Shown: positions 17,137 through 26,944, counted from the first letter of the stretch. The stretch: DNA of 64,000 nt from Anaerococcus rubeinfantis (GCF_001487145.1 NZ_LN913016.1:1512354-1576353); one strand, 5' to 3'. Made by a program: numbers and translations. The notes: generated from the sequence alone by a model not told the origin.

Positions 17137-18563
17137 AGCTCTTCTAGAACTTCCCTTATGGTTTCTTTTTCGCTGTAGTAGGTTTTGATATTATTTTTTA
17201 ATTTTAAGAAATCTTCCTCACCCTTGCCTAGCATTAAGACAAAATCTCCTTTTTTGGCATGGGTAATTGCATATTTTATGGCTTCTTTTCGATTTCTTAT
17301 GATAATGCACTCTCCATTATTTTCTTCGACACCTTCTTTTATTTGGTTTGAAATATTTTCAAAGGTATCAAATTTTGGATCGTCTGTTGTTATTACTGAA
17401 AAAATATTATATTTGGCAGAAATTTTTCCTACTGCTTTTCTAATATCATAAGTCCTATCTCCAGTAATTCCATAGACAGAGTATATTTTTTTATCCTTTG
17501 GTAGGTCTTTATAAATATTTTCAAAGGCCTTTGGTGTGTGGGCAAAATCTACTACTATGTTTATACCACGATTATTTTCTATAAATTCAAATCTTGATTT
17601 TACTCCCTTAAATCCTTCCAAGGCTTTGGAAATTTCTTCCAATTCAAAGCCAAGGTTATTTGCAATTGCTATTGCACAAAGAGAGTTATAAATATCATAT
17701 AGTCCAAATCTTTTTAGATGAAATTTTACACAATTTACAAAAAATTCAAGACCCATATCTACTCTTTTTATATTTTCTGCCCTATAAGCTGAATCTTCGT
17801 TTATAGAAATTGTAAGGGCATCTTTGAAAATTTCTTTGGCTTTTTTCCCATAATCATCGTCAATGTTTACAACTTGTTTTTGGGAATTTTTAAGTAGGAT
17901 CATCTTAGCAGCAAAATAATTATCCATAGTCTTATGAAAATCCATGTGCTCCATAGAAAGATTAGTAAATACACCGTATTTATAATCTATTCCATAATTT
18001 CTTTTCAAGCACAAACCATGTGATGAGGTTTCCATAACGACATTTTTGATATTATCTTTTTTCGCTTCAAGCAAAATATCATTTAAATCTGTAATTTCTG
18101 GAGTTGTATGCTCTGTAGGCATGGTTTTATTTATTAAAATCGCTCCATCAGTTCCGATATTTGCACATGATGATCCCAATTTATTCAAGACAAAGGCAAT
18201 CATATTTGCTGTTGTTGTTTTCCCATTTGTTCCAGTAACTCCAATCATAGTCATTGATTTTGATGGATAATTTGAAATCAAATTTGAAATTTGAGCAAGT
18301 GTTAATCTTTCATCTTCTACTTTTATATAGTTGATTTCATCTACAAATTCTATATCATCTTTTGTATATACAATTGTATTTGCTCCGTTTTTGATTGCCG
18401 AATTCATATATTTGTGACCATCAAATTCATAGCCTTTGATTGCTAAAAATATATAATCTTTTTTAATTTGTCTTGAATCTGAAGAAACCCCTACAATTTC
18501 TCTATCATTTTGAATTTTTTTTGAAATGTAGGTGATTTCTTTTAGTATCTTTTCTATTTTCAT
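17133..18563 (-). CDS. murE: UDP-MurNAc-tripeptide synthetase (MurE)
   Basis: A 476-residue Mur ligase with the ATP loop GVTGTNGKTT near residue 107, the UDP-MurNAc-binding TTPE segment, the METSSHG motif and the C-terminal YGITGDRTYDIRKAVG region. It adds the third stem-peptide residue during peptidoglycan synthesis. The diaminopimelate-recognition motif DNPR is replaced by TTDDPKFDT, which is closer to the lysine-type S. aureus region. I infer lysine, or another non-DAP diamine, with modest confidence. The gene starts at the base next to ilvA's stop and overlaps the flavoprotein gene. Confidence 0.87.
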   Translation of the reverse strand: MKIEKILKEITYISKKIQNDREIVGVSSDSRQIKKDYIFLAIKGYEFDGHKYMNSAIKNGANTIVYTKDDIEFVDEINYIKVEDERLTLAQISNLISNYPSKSMTMIGVTGTNGKTTTANMIAFVLNKLGSSCANIGTDGAILINKTMPTEHTTPEITDLNDILLEAKKDNIKNVVMETSSHGLCLKRNYGIDYKYGVFTNLSMEHMDFHKTMDNYFAAKMILLKNSQKQVVNIDDDYGKKAKEIFKDALTISINEDSAYRAENIKRVDMGLEFFVNCVKFHLKRFGLYDIYNSLCAIAIANNLGFELEEISKALEGFKGVKSRFEFIENNRGINIVVDFAHTPKAFENIYKDLPKDKKIYSVYGITGDRTYDIRKAVGKISAKYNIFSVITTDDPKFDTFENISNQIKEGVEENNGECIIIRNRKEAIKYAITHAKKGDFVLMLGKGEEDFLKLKNNIKTYYSEKETIREVLEEL

Positions 18564-19748
18564 TTAATGAACATTGTATCCTTTCTCAGTAAGTAATTCT
18601 TTAATCTTCCTGATATGGTCTTTTCCGTTTGTTTCAAGGGTTATTTCAACTTGGATATTTTTATATCTGCTAGTTGCAGCAAGGCTATCATGAAGTACTT
18701 CAACAATATTTGCTTTTGTGTAAGCTATAACATCAAGAAGATCTCTAAGCTTTCCAGGTGCATTTTGAAGTTCTACTGTAAATCTTGCAATTCTTCCGTC
18801 TTCGTAAAGTCCCTTGTGGATTAGTTGAGAAATAAATGACATATCAATATTTCCACCACTGATTACACAAACAACATTTTTATTTTTGCAACCAAGTTTT
18901 TTACTTGCAGCAAGACTCAATGCTCCTGAAGGCTCTGCTACTAGTTTATGTTTTTCCATCAAAGTAGTCAAGGCTACCATGATTTCTTCTTCTGTTACAG
19001 AAATATATTCATCAACATTTTCCTTGCAAATTTCGTAAGTAATATCTCCAACTCTTGCAACAGCAGTACCATCTGCAATTGTATCAGCAGAATCTAAAGT
19101 TATTGGGCCGCCGTTTTCCATAGCAGCTTGCATTGAAGCAGCATTTGCTGGTTCTACTCCAACGATTTTAATATCTGGTTTAATTTCTTTTGCACATTTT
19201 GCAATACCAGAAATTAATCCACCGCCTCCGATTGGAACTAAAATATAATCAGCATCTTCTAATTTTTCCAAAATTTCAAGAGCAATTGTTCCTTGTCCTT
19301 CAATTACATCTTCGTCATCGTATGGTGGAATAAAAGTATAGCCTTTTTCTTTTGCAAGCTCTTGAGCGTATTTATTTGTTTCATCAAAAATTTGTCCGTG
19401 AAGGTCAACTTCAGCTCCATATTTTAAAGTTCCATCAATTTTAATCATTGGAGTTGTTTCTGGCATGCAAACAATTGCCTTGATGCCTTGGTGGTTTGCA
19501 GAAAATGCTACACCTTGGGCGTGGTTTCCTGCAGATGCGGTTACGATTCCAACGGATTTTGATTCGTCATCCATTTTTGAAATCTTGTTATAAGCTCCCC
19601 TCAATTTAAAAGAACCAGTTCTTTGTAAATTTTCTGGTTTTATGTACACATTGTTTTTTGATAAGTCTGAGAAAATTTCAGAATAAAATAAATGTGTTGG
19701 GTTAATAGCTTCGTCTACTCTTTTTTTTGCACTTTTAAAATCAAACAT
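18564..19748 (-). CDS. ilvA: Threonine ammonia-lyase with ACT domain
   Basis: This 394-residue PLP enzyme converts threonine to 2-oxobutanoate and ammonia. The PLP lysine is in TGSFKLRGAYN, the phosphate-binding loop is VPIGGGGLISG, and a substrate loop reads TASAGNHAQG. A single C-terminal ACT domain (about 325-394) makes it the short, TdcB/IlvA-short form rather than the two-ACT biosynthetic enzyme. It leads a tightly packed operon with murE, the flavoprotein and the SAF oxidoreductase. AAGGAGG precedes the ATG. Confidence 0.92.
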   Translation of the reverse strand: MFDFKSAKKRVDEAINPTHLFYSEIFSDLSKNNVYIKPENLQRTGSFKLRGAYNKISKMDDESKSVGIVTASAGNHAQGVAFSANHQGIKAIVCMPETTPMIKIDGTLKYGAEVDLHGQIFDETNKYAQELAKEKGYTFIPPYDDEDVIEGQGTIALEILEKLEDADYILVPIGGGGLISGIAKCAKEIKPDIKIVGVEPANAASMQAAMENGGPITLDSADTIADGTAVARVGDITYEICKENVDEYISVTEEEIMVALTTLMEKHKLVAEPSGALSLAASKKLGCKNKNVVCVISGGNIDMSFISQLIHKGLYEDGRIARFTVELQNAPGKLRDLLDVIAYTKANIVEVLHDSLAATSRYKNIQVEITLETNGKDHIRKIKELLTEKGYNVH

Positions 19749-19769
19749 AAAATGCCTCCTTTTTCTTAA

Positions 19770-19775
19770 ATTATA
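19770..19775 (-). promoter_or_regulatory. Extended -10 promoter of the ilvA operon
   Basis: On the minus strand TGTGATATAAT provides a TATAAT with an upstream TG, about 20 bases before the AAGGAGG-ATG of ilvA. No convincing -35 is visible. Confidence 0.5.
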
Positions 19776-20054
19776 TCACAAGCAAAATAAAATAAGAATG
19801 TTTTTCTATAAAATAAATCAAAATTTTGATAAATAAAATTAATATTGAATTTTCAATCTTAATTTTACTTATTTTTTATTTATTTCTAATATTTTTATAG
19901 AAAAAACATTGAAAAACGTTTTTATTCGTTTTTTTATTTTCAAATCAAAATTTATTTTCTAATATTTTGAAAATTTAAAATCTTTGAAATTACTTTCATC
20001 ATTTTGTGATCTTTATTAGATTTTTTTGAAACAAAGTTCATTTTTTTGCTCATA

Positions 20055-20083
20055 TTGAAAACATTTTTTTCTTCTTATATAAT
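20055..20083 (+). promoter_or_regulatory. ptsG promoter (TTGAAA-17-TATAAT)
   Basis: TTGAAA (20055-20060) and TATAAT (20078-20083) are separated by 17 bp, and AAGGAGG follows at 20102-20108. Farther upstream at 19912-19923 is a palindrome AAAAACGTTTTT that loosely resembles a CcpA cre site. No antiterminator hairpin typical of GlcT control is evident. The remaining 19776-20054 is AT-rich without a gene. Confidence 0.65.
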
Positions 20084-20112
20084 TGAATAAAGTAATTAGT
20101 TAAGGAGGACTT

Positions 20113-21618
20113 ATGTTTAAATATTTACAAAAAGTCGGCAAGGCCTTTATGCTTCCTATAGCTTTGTTGCCTGCCGCAGGTTTACTTTTGGGTATTGGTG
20201 GTGCTTTTTCATCACAAGCCACAATTGATGCCTATCCTTTTTTAGGAAACAGTGTTTTACAAACCATTTTTAAGGTTATGGCTGGAGCTGGAAATGTAGT
20301 TTTTGCAAATCTTGCCATGCTTTTGTGTATTGGTATTATGGTTGGTCTTGCAAACAGGGAAAAGGGAGTTGCAGCTCTTGCTGGCGCAGTTGGATTTTTG
20401 GTAATGAATGCAACTATATCAACTCTTCTTTCAATTTTTAATCCTGATGGAGATCCAATTGATACTGGAGTTGTTGGTGCTTTGGTTATTGGACTTATTG
20501 CAGTTTATCTTCACAATAATTATTACAATATTCAATTGCCACAAGTTTTAGGATTTTTTGGTGGATCAAGATTTGTTCCAATAATTACATCTTTTGTTGC
20601 AATTCTTGTTGGTATATTTTTCTTTATTGTTTGGCCACCTTTCCAACGCCTTTTGATTTCTGCTGGACAATCCATTGCAAAACTTGGCGTTTTTGGAACA
20701 TTTTTATATGGAATGCTTATGAGATTGTCTGGAGCTGTTGGACTTCACCACATGATTTATCCAATGTTTTGGTATACAGAACTTGGTGGAGTAGAAATGG
20801 TTGCAGGACAACAAATCGCTGGAGCTCAAAAAATATTTTTTGCTCAATTAGCTGATCCAAATCACGTTGGACTATTCACAGAAGGAACAAGATTTTTTGC
20901 AGGAAGATTTTCAACAATGATGTTTGGTCTGCCTGCAGCAGCCCTTGCTATGTACAAAAATGCAAAAGAAGAAAACAAGAAAAAATTAAAAGGATTATTT
21001 TTGGGAGTAGCTTTAACTTCATTTATAACTGGAATTACTGAACCTCTTGAATATATGTTCCTTTTCGTTCAACCACTTTTATATGTTTTCCACGCATTTT
21101 TAGATGGTTTATCATTCATGATTGCTGATTTATTAAATATAAATATAGGAAATACCTTCTCAGGTGGTATAATTGACTTTATTTTGTTTGGTGTTTTACA
21201 AGGAAACGAAAAAACTCACTGGTTGTTACAAATTCCATTTGGATTAATTTGGGCAGCCCTTTACTATTTCTCATTCTCTTTCTTAATAAAGAAATTTAAT
21301 ATAATGACACCAGGAAGAGGCGACGATGAAGCTTTGGAAGAAAAAGAAGTTAAAAAAGATTCTGATTCAAACATACACGAAGAAGCACTTGTAATTTTGG
21401 ATGCCCTTGGTGGAAGTGAAAATATAATTGATGTTGACGCTTGTATAACAAGACTTAGGGTAAATTTAAAAGACCCAAAAATTGTTGATAAAAATATTTT
21501 AAAACAAACAGGAGCAACCGGAGTTCTTGATGTTCCAGGAGGAGTTCAAGTAATCTATGGAGCAAAGGCAGTGCTATACAAAAACGAAATTAATGAAATA
21601 CTTGGAGTAGTTGATTAA
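20113..21618 (+). CDS. ptsG: PTS glucose/maltose-type EIICB component
   Basis: A 501-residue phosphotransferase permease. EIIC spans about residues 1-400 with roughly ten membrane segments and the substrate-phosphorylation motif GITEPLEYMF. EIIB follows a charged linker and carries the phospho-cysteine in DACITRLRV (about residue 450). There is no EIIA domain, so a separate EIIA-Glc is needed. It imports and phosphorylates a hexose, with glucose most likely and maltose or N-acetylglucosamine possible. The gene is monocistronic, with a strong promoter and ribosome site, and is followed by repeat copies that look like terminators. Confidence 0.88.
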   Translation: MFKYLQKVGKAFMLPIALLPAAGLLLGIGGAFSSQATIDAYPFLGNSVLQTIFKVMAGAGNVVFANLAMLLCIGIMVGLANREKGVAALAGAVGFLVMNATISTLLSIFNPDGDPIDTGVVGALVIGLIAVYLHNNYYNIQLPQVLGFFGGSRFVPIITSFVAILVGIFFFIVWPPFQRLLISAGQSIAKLGVFGTFLYGMLMRLSGAVGLHHMIYPMFWYTELGGVEMVAGQQIAGAQKIFFAQLADPNHVGLFTEGTRFFAGRFSTMMFGLPAAALAMYKNAKEENKKKLKGLFLGVALTSFITGITEPLEYMFLFVQPLLYVFHAFLDGLSFMIADLLNINIGNTFSGGIIDFILFGVLQGNEKTHWLLQIPFGLIWAALYYFSFSFLIKKFNIMTPGRGDDEALEEKEVKKDSDSNIHEEALVILDALGGSENIIDVDACITRLRVNLKDPKIVDKNILKQTGATGVLDVPGGVQVIYGAKAVLYKNEINEILGVVD

Positions 21619-21651
21619 TTTTTTGATAAATTTAAATAAAAATTTAAAAAT

Positions 21652-22492
21652 AACCCATCTCGAATAGGTATAAACTATTATAATCTCTTGATTTTATTTA
21701 ATCTTAGATTAATTTAATTCATGAGATCTCTCCACAAGGTCGAGATGGGTTTTATTTTCTTTATTTTATAGCTAAAGTTTTTATTTTTTTTGGACTAATT
21801 TAATCCATGAGACCTCTCGACTACTAAAACCAGTTTTCTTCGAAAACTTTTCCGTGCTTTACCACTAATTTTTAGTGATAATTATGCCAAATCAAGGCAT
21901 AATTATCTGCTCGAGATGGGTATCTTCTTTTTTTTAATTCTAAAGTTCTTTTTTTATCTTTCTAATGCTTAATTTTTAAAAGTTTTTTAAATAAATACTA
22001 ATTAAATTCGAAGTAATTACATAAGGAAAAAACAACCCATCTCGAGCCTTAGTCGAGAGATCTATTTTGTTAAATATTTCTATTTATTTAACTTAACTTG
22101 AGATTTCTCTTTTTTCCGGATGGGTTTTTCTGTGCTTTATTTTTATGCTAAAGTTTATATTTAATTTTAGATTAATTTTTTCCATGAGACCTCTCGGCTT
22201 CGCTCGAGGTGGGTGTTTAGTTTATTTCTTTTAATGCTAAAGTTTCTAGTATGTTGAATTCTTGTACTATCTTGTGCCGTTTTGCTTATTTATTTAATCT
22301 TTAAATTTCTTATAATTTTATTTTGCTAATATTTGATTTATATAAAAAAATAGAATAAAGGCTAATTAAATTCGAAGCAACCAAATAAATAAAAAAATAA
22401 CCCATCTCGAGCGTTAGTCGAGAGATCTCTTTGGTTAAATATTTCTAATAATTTAACTAATATTGAGATTTCTCCTTGCTCGGATGGGTTTT
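21652..22492. repeat. Array of intergenic repeat copies between ptsG and glutaredoxin
   Basis: At least five copies occur in this 886-bp convergent gap, at about 21652-21751, 21806-21921, 22034-22126, 22182-22213 and 22399-22492. The first has AACCCATCTCGA and TCGAGATGGGTT as outer arms, followed by T-rich sequence, so it can act as the ptsG terminator. Copies three and five are near-duplicates of about 130 bp, each preceded by CTAATTAAATTCGAAG. GCTAAAGTTT follows several copies. No coding sequence is seen. Confidence 0.75.
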
Positions 22493-22504
22493 TACTTTTT
22501 TATT

Positions 22505-22735
22505 TTATAATCCTAATTTTTCGTCTACAACTTCTTTATTAAAGCCTACAATGTCTTCTCCGTCTATGTTTATTACTGGAACTCCTCTGTGGCCTTTTTC
22601 TACTAGGTAGTCGATTGCACTTCTATCTTCGTCTACGTTTTTTTCTTCAAAATCTATATTATTTTCTTTCAAATAATTTTTTGCTGCCTTGCAGTGTGGG
22701 CATGTATTTGATGTGTAAACTGTTACTTTTTTCAT
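22505..22735 (-). CDS. Glutaredoxin-like thiol redox protein
   Basis: This 76-residue single-domain thioredoxin-fold protein has the redox motif CPHC (residues 12-15), the cis-proline in RGVPVI and a GFN segment near the end, as in NrdH/YruB-type glutaredoxins. It probably exchanges electrons with thioredoxin reductase or a small thiol; the partner is not evident. It stands apart, 77 bases downstream of ksgA, with its own ribosome site. Confidence 0.87.
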   Translation of the reverse strand: MKKVTVYTSNTCPHCKAAKNYLKENNIDFEEKNVDEDRSAIDYLVEKGHRGVPVINIDGEDIVGFNKEVVDEKLGL

Positions 22736-22812
22736 TTTTTCTCCAATCTTTTTTCTTATAAATCTATTTTTCTAACAAGATTATTATACTCAATTGATAA
22801 TCTCTTTCAATT

Positions 22813-23661
22813 TTATGCCTTTATTTTTTCATATTCATTTGTTATTTTTATGAAGTCGTCAAGGGAAAGATTTTCTGCTCTTAGATTTTCTTTTAGAGAT
22901 AGTTTTTCCAAAATTTCTTTTAATTCTTCTTTTTCAACCACGCTTGATAGGGAATTTAGTATGGTTTTTCTTCTTTTATTAAAACCTGCCCTAACTATTT
23001 TAAATAAAATATCCCTATCAACTTTTTCATCATACAAGGTCAAATTTAATTTTAAAACTTGGGAGTCTATTTTTGGTTGGGGCATAAAAACTGATTTTGG
23101 AACCTTGAATTGACCAGTAATTTCTGCATAATATTTTATAAAAACTGAAAGTGATGAATAATCCTTGCTTTTTTCATCCGCCTTCATTCTATCTGCCACT
23201 TCTTTTTGAACCATAATTGTCATATCCTTACAAGGAAGGTCCTCTTCGAATAATTTTTCAATTATTGGAGTTGTTATATAGTATGGCAAATTTGAAACAA
23301 CCTTAAAATCTTCTCCAGAAAAATTTTCTTTTACAATTTTTTTAAGGTCAGTTTTTAAAATATCTGCATTTATTATGTCAACATTTGAAAACTCGCCCAA
23401 ATTGTCATTTAAAATAGGAATAAGCGCCTTATCTATTTCTATTACAACAAGTTTTTTGCAAGTTTTTGCCATTTCTTGGCTGATTGTTCCGATTCCTGGT
23501 CCAATTTCCAAAATATTTTCGCCAGAAACTTCTGATAAATCTATAATTTTATCTACAAAATTTTTGTCTACCAGAAAATTTTGACCCAGAGATTTTGTAA
23601 ACTTAAAACCGTAAAGGTCTTGGATTAATTTTATTGTTTTTGGTGAATATAATTTTTTCAT
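22813..23661 (-). CDS. ksgA: 16S rRNA dimethyladenosine transferase KsgA/RsmA
   Basis: A 282-residue SAM-dependent methyltransferase that dimethylates the two adjacent adenines in the 3' terminal hairpin of 16S rRNA. Visible motifs are KSLGQNFLVD, the SAM loop ILEIGPGIGT and the catalytic NLPYYIT. It overlaps the RNase M5 gene by 4 bases and lies at the end of the conserved Firmicutes block metG-tatD-rnmV-ksgA. Confidence 0.95.
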   Translation of the reverse strand: MKKLYSPKTIKLIQDLYGFKFTKSLGQNFLVDKNFVDKIIDLSEVSGENILEIGPGIGTISQEMAKTCKKLVVIEIDKALIPILNDNLGEFSNVDIINADILKTDLKKIVKENFSGEDFKVVSNLPYYITTPIIEKLFEEDLPCKDMTIMVQKEVADRMKADEKSKDYSSLSVFIKYYAEITGQFKVPKSVFMPQPKIDSQVLKLNLTLYDEKVDRDILFKIVRAGFNKRRKTILNSLSSVVEKEELKEILEKLSLKENLRAENLSLDDFIKITNEYEKIKA

Positions 23662-24188
23662 AATTTTTCAACCGCACTTTCAAATTCTTCTCGGCTTATG
23701 CCAAAGGAATTTAGTTTTGATAAAAGTTGCTTGGAATTAAAATATCCTATAGAAAGTATATCGCCGAGCTTTTCTCTCCTGTTTCTGCTATCATCTGTAA
23801 GGGTAAGATTATTGTCCAAGAGGTCTTTCATGGTAAATTCTTCTCTTTTCTTACAAGTTGAGGCGTGGGCGTTTTTAAGTGCCTCGATTATATCTTCTTT
23901 TGAAGCATTTTCTACTCCCAAATCTCCCTTTTTGATTGCTTTTTTCCTATCAAGATAGGCGTGCTTGGCGTTTGGAATTTCTTTGGAAATTTTTGCCCTG
24001 ATTTTTTTCCCTGCAAAATCTGGGTCGGTAAAAATTATTATTCCACATCTTTTGTCAATTTCTTTTAATTTTTCAATCAAATCTTTTCCAAAAGCAAGGC
24101 CATTTGTAGCTACAAGCTCGCAATCGACTGCTGATTTTATATTTGTTATATCATCTTTTCCTTCAACTACTATTGTTTCTTTTATCAT
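23658..24188 (-). CDS. rnmV: Ribonuclease M5
   Basis: This 176-residue Toprim-domain nuclease matures 5S rRNA. The Toprim glutamate motif is VVEGKDDI near the start and the second acidic motif is FTDPDFAGKKIR. The C-terminal helical part, ending with SFGISREEFESAVEKL, is typical of the family. It lies between tatD and ksgA in a tight operon. Confidence 0.93.
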   Translation of the reverse strand: MIKETIVVEGKDDITNIKSAVDCELVATNGLAFGKDLIEKLKEIDKRCGIIIFTDPDFAGKKIRAKISKEIPNAKHAYLDRKKAIKKGDLGVENASKEDIIEALKNAHASTCKKREEFTMKDLLDNNLTLTDDSRNRREKLGDILSIGYFNSKQLLSKLNSFGISREEFESAVEKL

Positions 24189-24193
24189 GTTAC

Positions 24194-24958
24194 CTACTTT
24201 ATATTAAAAAATTCCATAGCATTTTTGCTTGTTCTTTTTGCAAGTTTTGATAATTTCATCCCGCGAAGATTTGCAATTTCTCTTGCAACTTCCACAATTT
24301 TTCTCGGATCATTTCTCCTTCCCCTGTAAGGCTCTGGGGAAAGGTATGGGGAATCTGTTTCAAGCATGAGCTTATCCAAATCCACATTTATGGCTGCATT
24401 TTTCTCATTTTCTGCGTTTTTAAAAGTTACAACTCCCCCGATTGAAATATAATATCCTCTTTTCATACATTCCATAAGGTGGATATATGAATAGGCAAAA
24501 CAGTGAATTTGGACTTTTAAATCCGGATAATTTTTTAAAATTTCCAAACAATCGTCAATCGAATCTCTGGAATGAATTACAACCGGAAGCTTTAATTTTC
24601 TAGCAAGGTCTAATTGTTTGATAAAAATTTCTTTTTGCTCATCCTTATTGTCATCTTGCCAATAATAATCAAGACCAATCTCTCCAATCGCAAGAACTTT
24701 TGGATCTTTTGCCAAATTTTCTAATTTTTCTATATCTCCATCTTTAAAAGAATCTATATTTTCAGGATGAAAACCAACTTGGGCAAATAAATTATCATGT
24801 TTTTTTGAAAGATTTAAAACATCTATCGAATCTTCCAAATCGCAAGCTGGCATTATAACATAATTTACGGCAAAATTAGACAGATCCTTTATAAGAAAAG
24901 ATCTGTCCTCATTAAAATCATCACTCGTTAAATGGGCGTGTGAATCTATTAATTTCAT
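24194..24958 (-). CDS. tatD: TatD-family metal-dependent deoxyribonuclease
   Basis: A 254-residue amidohydrolase-fold protein with the metal ligands expected of TatD: HAH in IDSHAHL, E in GEIGLDYYW, histidines in VIHSRDS and IHCFA, and the aspartate in LETDSPYL. Members act as 3'-5' exonucleases on DNA or RNA. The start codon overlaps the metG stop by one base, so the two are translationally coupled. Confidence 0.93.
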   Translation of the reverse strand: MKLIDSHAHLTSDDFNEDRSFLIKDLSNFAVNYVIMPACDLEDSIDVLNLSKKHDNLFAQVGFHPENIDSFKDGDIEKLENLAKDPKVLAIGEIGLDYYWQDDNKDEQKEIFIKQLDLARKLKLPVVIHSRDSIDDCLEILKNYPDLKVQIHCFAYSYIHLMECMKRGYYISIGGVVTFKNAENEKNAAINVDLDKLMLETDSPYLSPEPYRGRRNDPRKIVEVAREIANLRGMKLSKLAKRTSKNAMEFFNIK

Positions 24959-26895
24959 TAAGAAATCACCGTACCCGGTTTGCAGTCTTTGATTGTTGTA
25001 AGTAAAACTGCATCGTCTCCCGCAGCAAGAAGCATTCCTTCTGATAAAATTCCTCTCATTTTTACAGGTTTTAAGTTTTTAATTATTACAATATTTTCCC
25101 CAACTAGGTCTTCCTTGCTGTAAAATTCTTTTATACTTGAAACAATTGTCCTAGTTTCACTTCCAATATCAACTTTAAAAACAAGAAGTCTGTCGGCATC
25201 TGGATGGTCCTTTACTTCCAAAATTTTACCAACAACAAGGTCAAGTTTGTCAAAATCATCAATTTTAATTTGTGCTTTGCCTTGGGCTTCCTCTTCTTTT
25301 TCTTCCTTTTTAACTCCAAGTCTTTCTTCAATTAGTTTATTATTTAAAGCATGAAGTTTTTCAAGTTCTTTTTCTGTATCAAGTCTATTAAATAAATTTT
25401 CGCCCTTACTTACTTTTGTTCCTTCTTTAATTAGGCCAAATTCTTTTGCAGATTCAAAACCTTGGTTTTCTACACCCAATTGTTTTAAAATTTCTTCTGT
25501 TGTATTTCTCATAACAGGCTCAAGCATTTGGGAAATAATTCTTAAAGATTCTGCAAGATTATATAAAACTGTGTTTAATCTGTCATATTTTTCTTCACGA
25601 CCCAAAATCCATGGCTCAGTTTGGTCAACATACTTGTTTGATCTTCTTACAAGATTCCACAAAGCTTCCAATGCCTCATTAAATTTAAATTCATCCATTA
25701 ATTTTGTAAAATCATCATAAGTTTTGTGGCAAAGATTTATTAAATCTTCATCGTACTGATCAGTTTCAGTACCTTTTTTGATAATTCCATCATTATATTT
25801 TGAAATCATAGAAACAGTTCTTGAAAGTAAATTTCCCAAATCATTTACCAAATCAGAATTGTACCTATCCATAAATTTCTTTGAAAGGAAGTTTCCATCA
25901 GCTCCAAAGTTAAATTCACGAAGAAGGAAATATTTTAAAGGATCTGTTCCATATAATTCCACAAGTGGTTCTGGATACATAATATTTCCCTTAGATTTAC
26001 TCATCTTGTCATTGTCAAACAAAATCCAACCATGGGCAAAAACTTTTCTAGGAAGTGGAATATCTAAAGCCATCAAAAGTGCTGGCCAAATTATTGTATG
26101 AAATCTTACAATATCTTTTCCAATTAAATGAACACCAGCTGGCCAATATTTGTTGAATTTTTCCATATCATAGCCATAACCAATAGCTGTCAAATAACAA
26201 GATAGGGCATCAATCCAAACATAAACAACATGCTCGTTGTCAAAAGGAACATCAACGCCCCAATCAAAAGTATTTCTAGAAACAGAAAGATCATCAAGTC
26301 CTTTGTTGATAAAGTTATTCAACATTTCATTTTGCCTAAATTTAGGCTCAAGAAATTCAGGATGGTCTTTAAAAAGTTCCTTTAATTTGTCAGTATATTT
26401 TGAAAGTCTGAAAAAATAAGATTCTTCCAAATGGTGGTCAACTGCCCTGCCACAATCAGGACAATTTCCATCATCAAGTTGGCTTTCAGTAAAATAAGAT
26501 TCGCAAGATTCACAATAATATCCGTCATACTTTCCCTTATAAATATCTCCCTTGTCATAAAGATATTGAAAAATATTTTTTACATTTTCTTCGTGCTTTG
26601 GATCAGTTGATCTTACAAAAGTATCATAATCAATATCAAGTTTTTTAAGCAAAACTTTTGTTTCCCCAGCAATTCTATCAACAAATTCTTGAGGCTTAGA
26701 TCCATGAGAAAGAGCAGCATTCATTATTTTTTGACCATGCTCATCAGTTCCAGTTGTAAGATAAGTATCAAATCCTCTTAAAGTTTTATATCTTTTTAAA
26801 ACATCAGCAATAACTGAAGTATAAACATTACCAATGTGAAGATTACTGTTAGGATAATAAATCGGTGTGGTGATATAGTAAGTATTTTTGTCCAT
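24958..26895 (-). CDS. metG: Methionyl-tRNA synthetase
   Basis: A 645-residue class I synthetase with the HIGH-type motif LHIGN, KMSKSKGN and a zinc knuckle (CESC...CPDC, about 129-149). The anticodon-binding helical domain is followed by a C-terminal tRNA-binding (EMAP-II-like) domain from about residue 545 (FDKLDLVVGKILEVKDHPDADRL). It is the first gene of the metG-tatD-rnmV-ksgA operon, with a good promoter upstream. No T-box is seen in the short leader. Confidence 0.96.
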   Translation of the reverse strand: MDKNTYYITTPIYYPNSNLHIGNVYTSVIADVLKRYKTLRGFDTYLTTGTDEHGQKIMNAALSHGSKPQEFVDRIAGETKVLLKKLDIDYDTFVRSTDPKHEENVKNIFQYLYDKGDIYKGKYDGYYCESCESYFTESQLDDGNCPDCGRAVDHHLEESYFFRLSKYTDKLKELFKDHPEFLEPKFRQNEMLNNFINKGLDDLSVSRNTFDWGVDVPFDNEHVVYVWIDALSCYLTAIGYGYDMEKFNKYWPAGVHLIGKDIVRFHTIIWPALLMALDIPLPRKVFAHGWILFDNDKMSKSKGNIMYPEPLVELYGTDPLKYFLLREFNFGADGNFLSKKFMDRYNSDLVNDLGNLLSRTVSMISKYNDGIIKKGTETDQYDEDLINLCHKTYDDFTKLMDEFKFNEALEALWNLVRRSNKYVDQTEPWILGREEKYDRLNTVLYNLAESLRIISQMLEPVMRNTTEEILKQLGVENQGFESAKEFGLIKEGTKVSKGENLFNRLDTEKELEKLHALNNKLIEERLGVKKEEKEEEAQGKAQIKIDDFDKLDLVVGKILEVKDHPDADRLLVFKVDIGSETRTIVSSIKEFYSKEDLVGENIVIIKNLKPVKMRGILSEGMLLAAGDDAVLLTTIKDCKPGTVIS

Positions 26896-26944
26896 AAATT
26901 CTCCTTTATAAATATTAAACTATTTTCTTTTTATATATACCTTT

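Noticed and set aside
19911-19925. CcpA cre site upstream of ptsG
   Set aside because: The palindrome AAAAACGTTTTT has the CG centre, but the outer TG and CA positions do not fit the consensus well. Kept only as a remark under the promoter.
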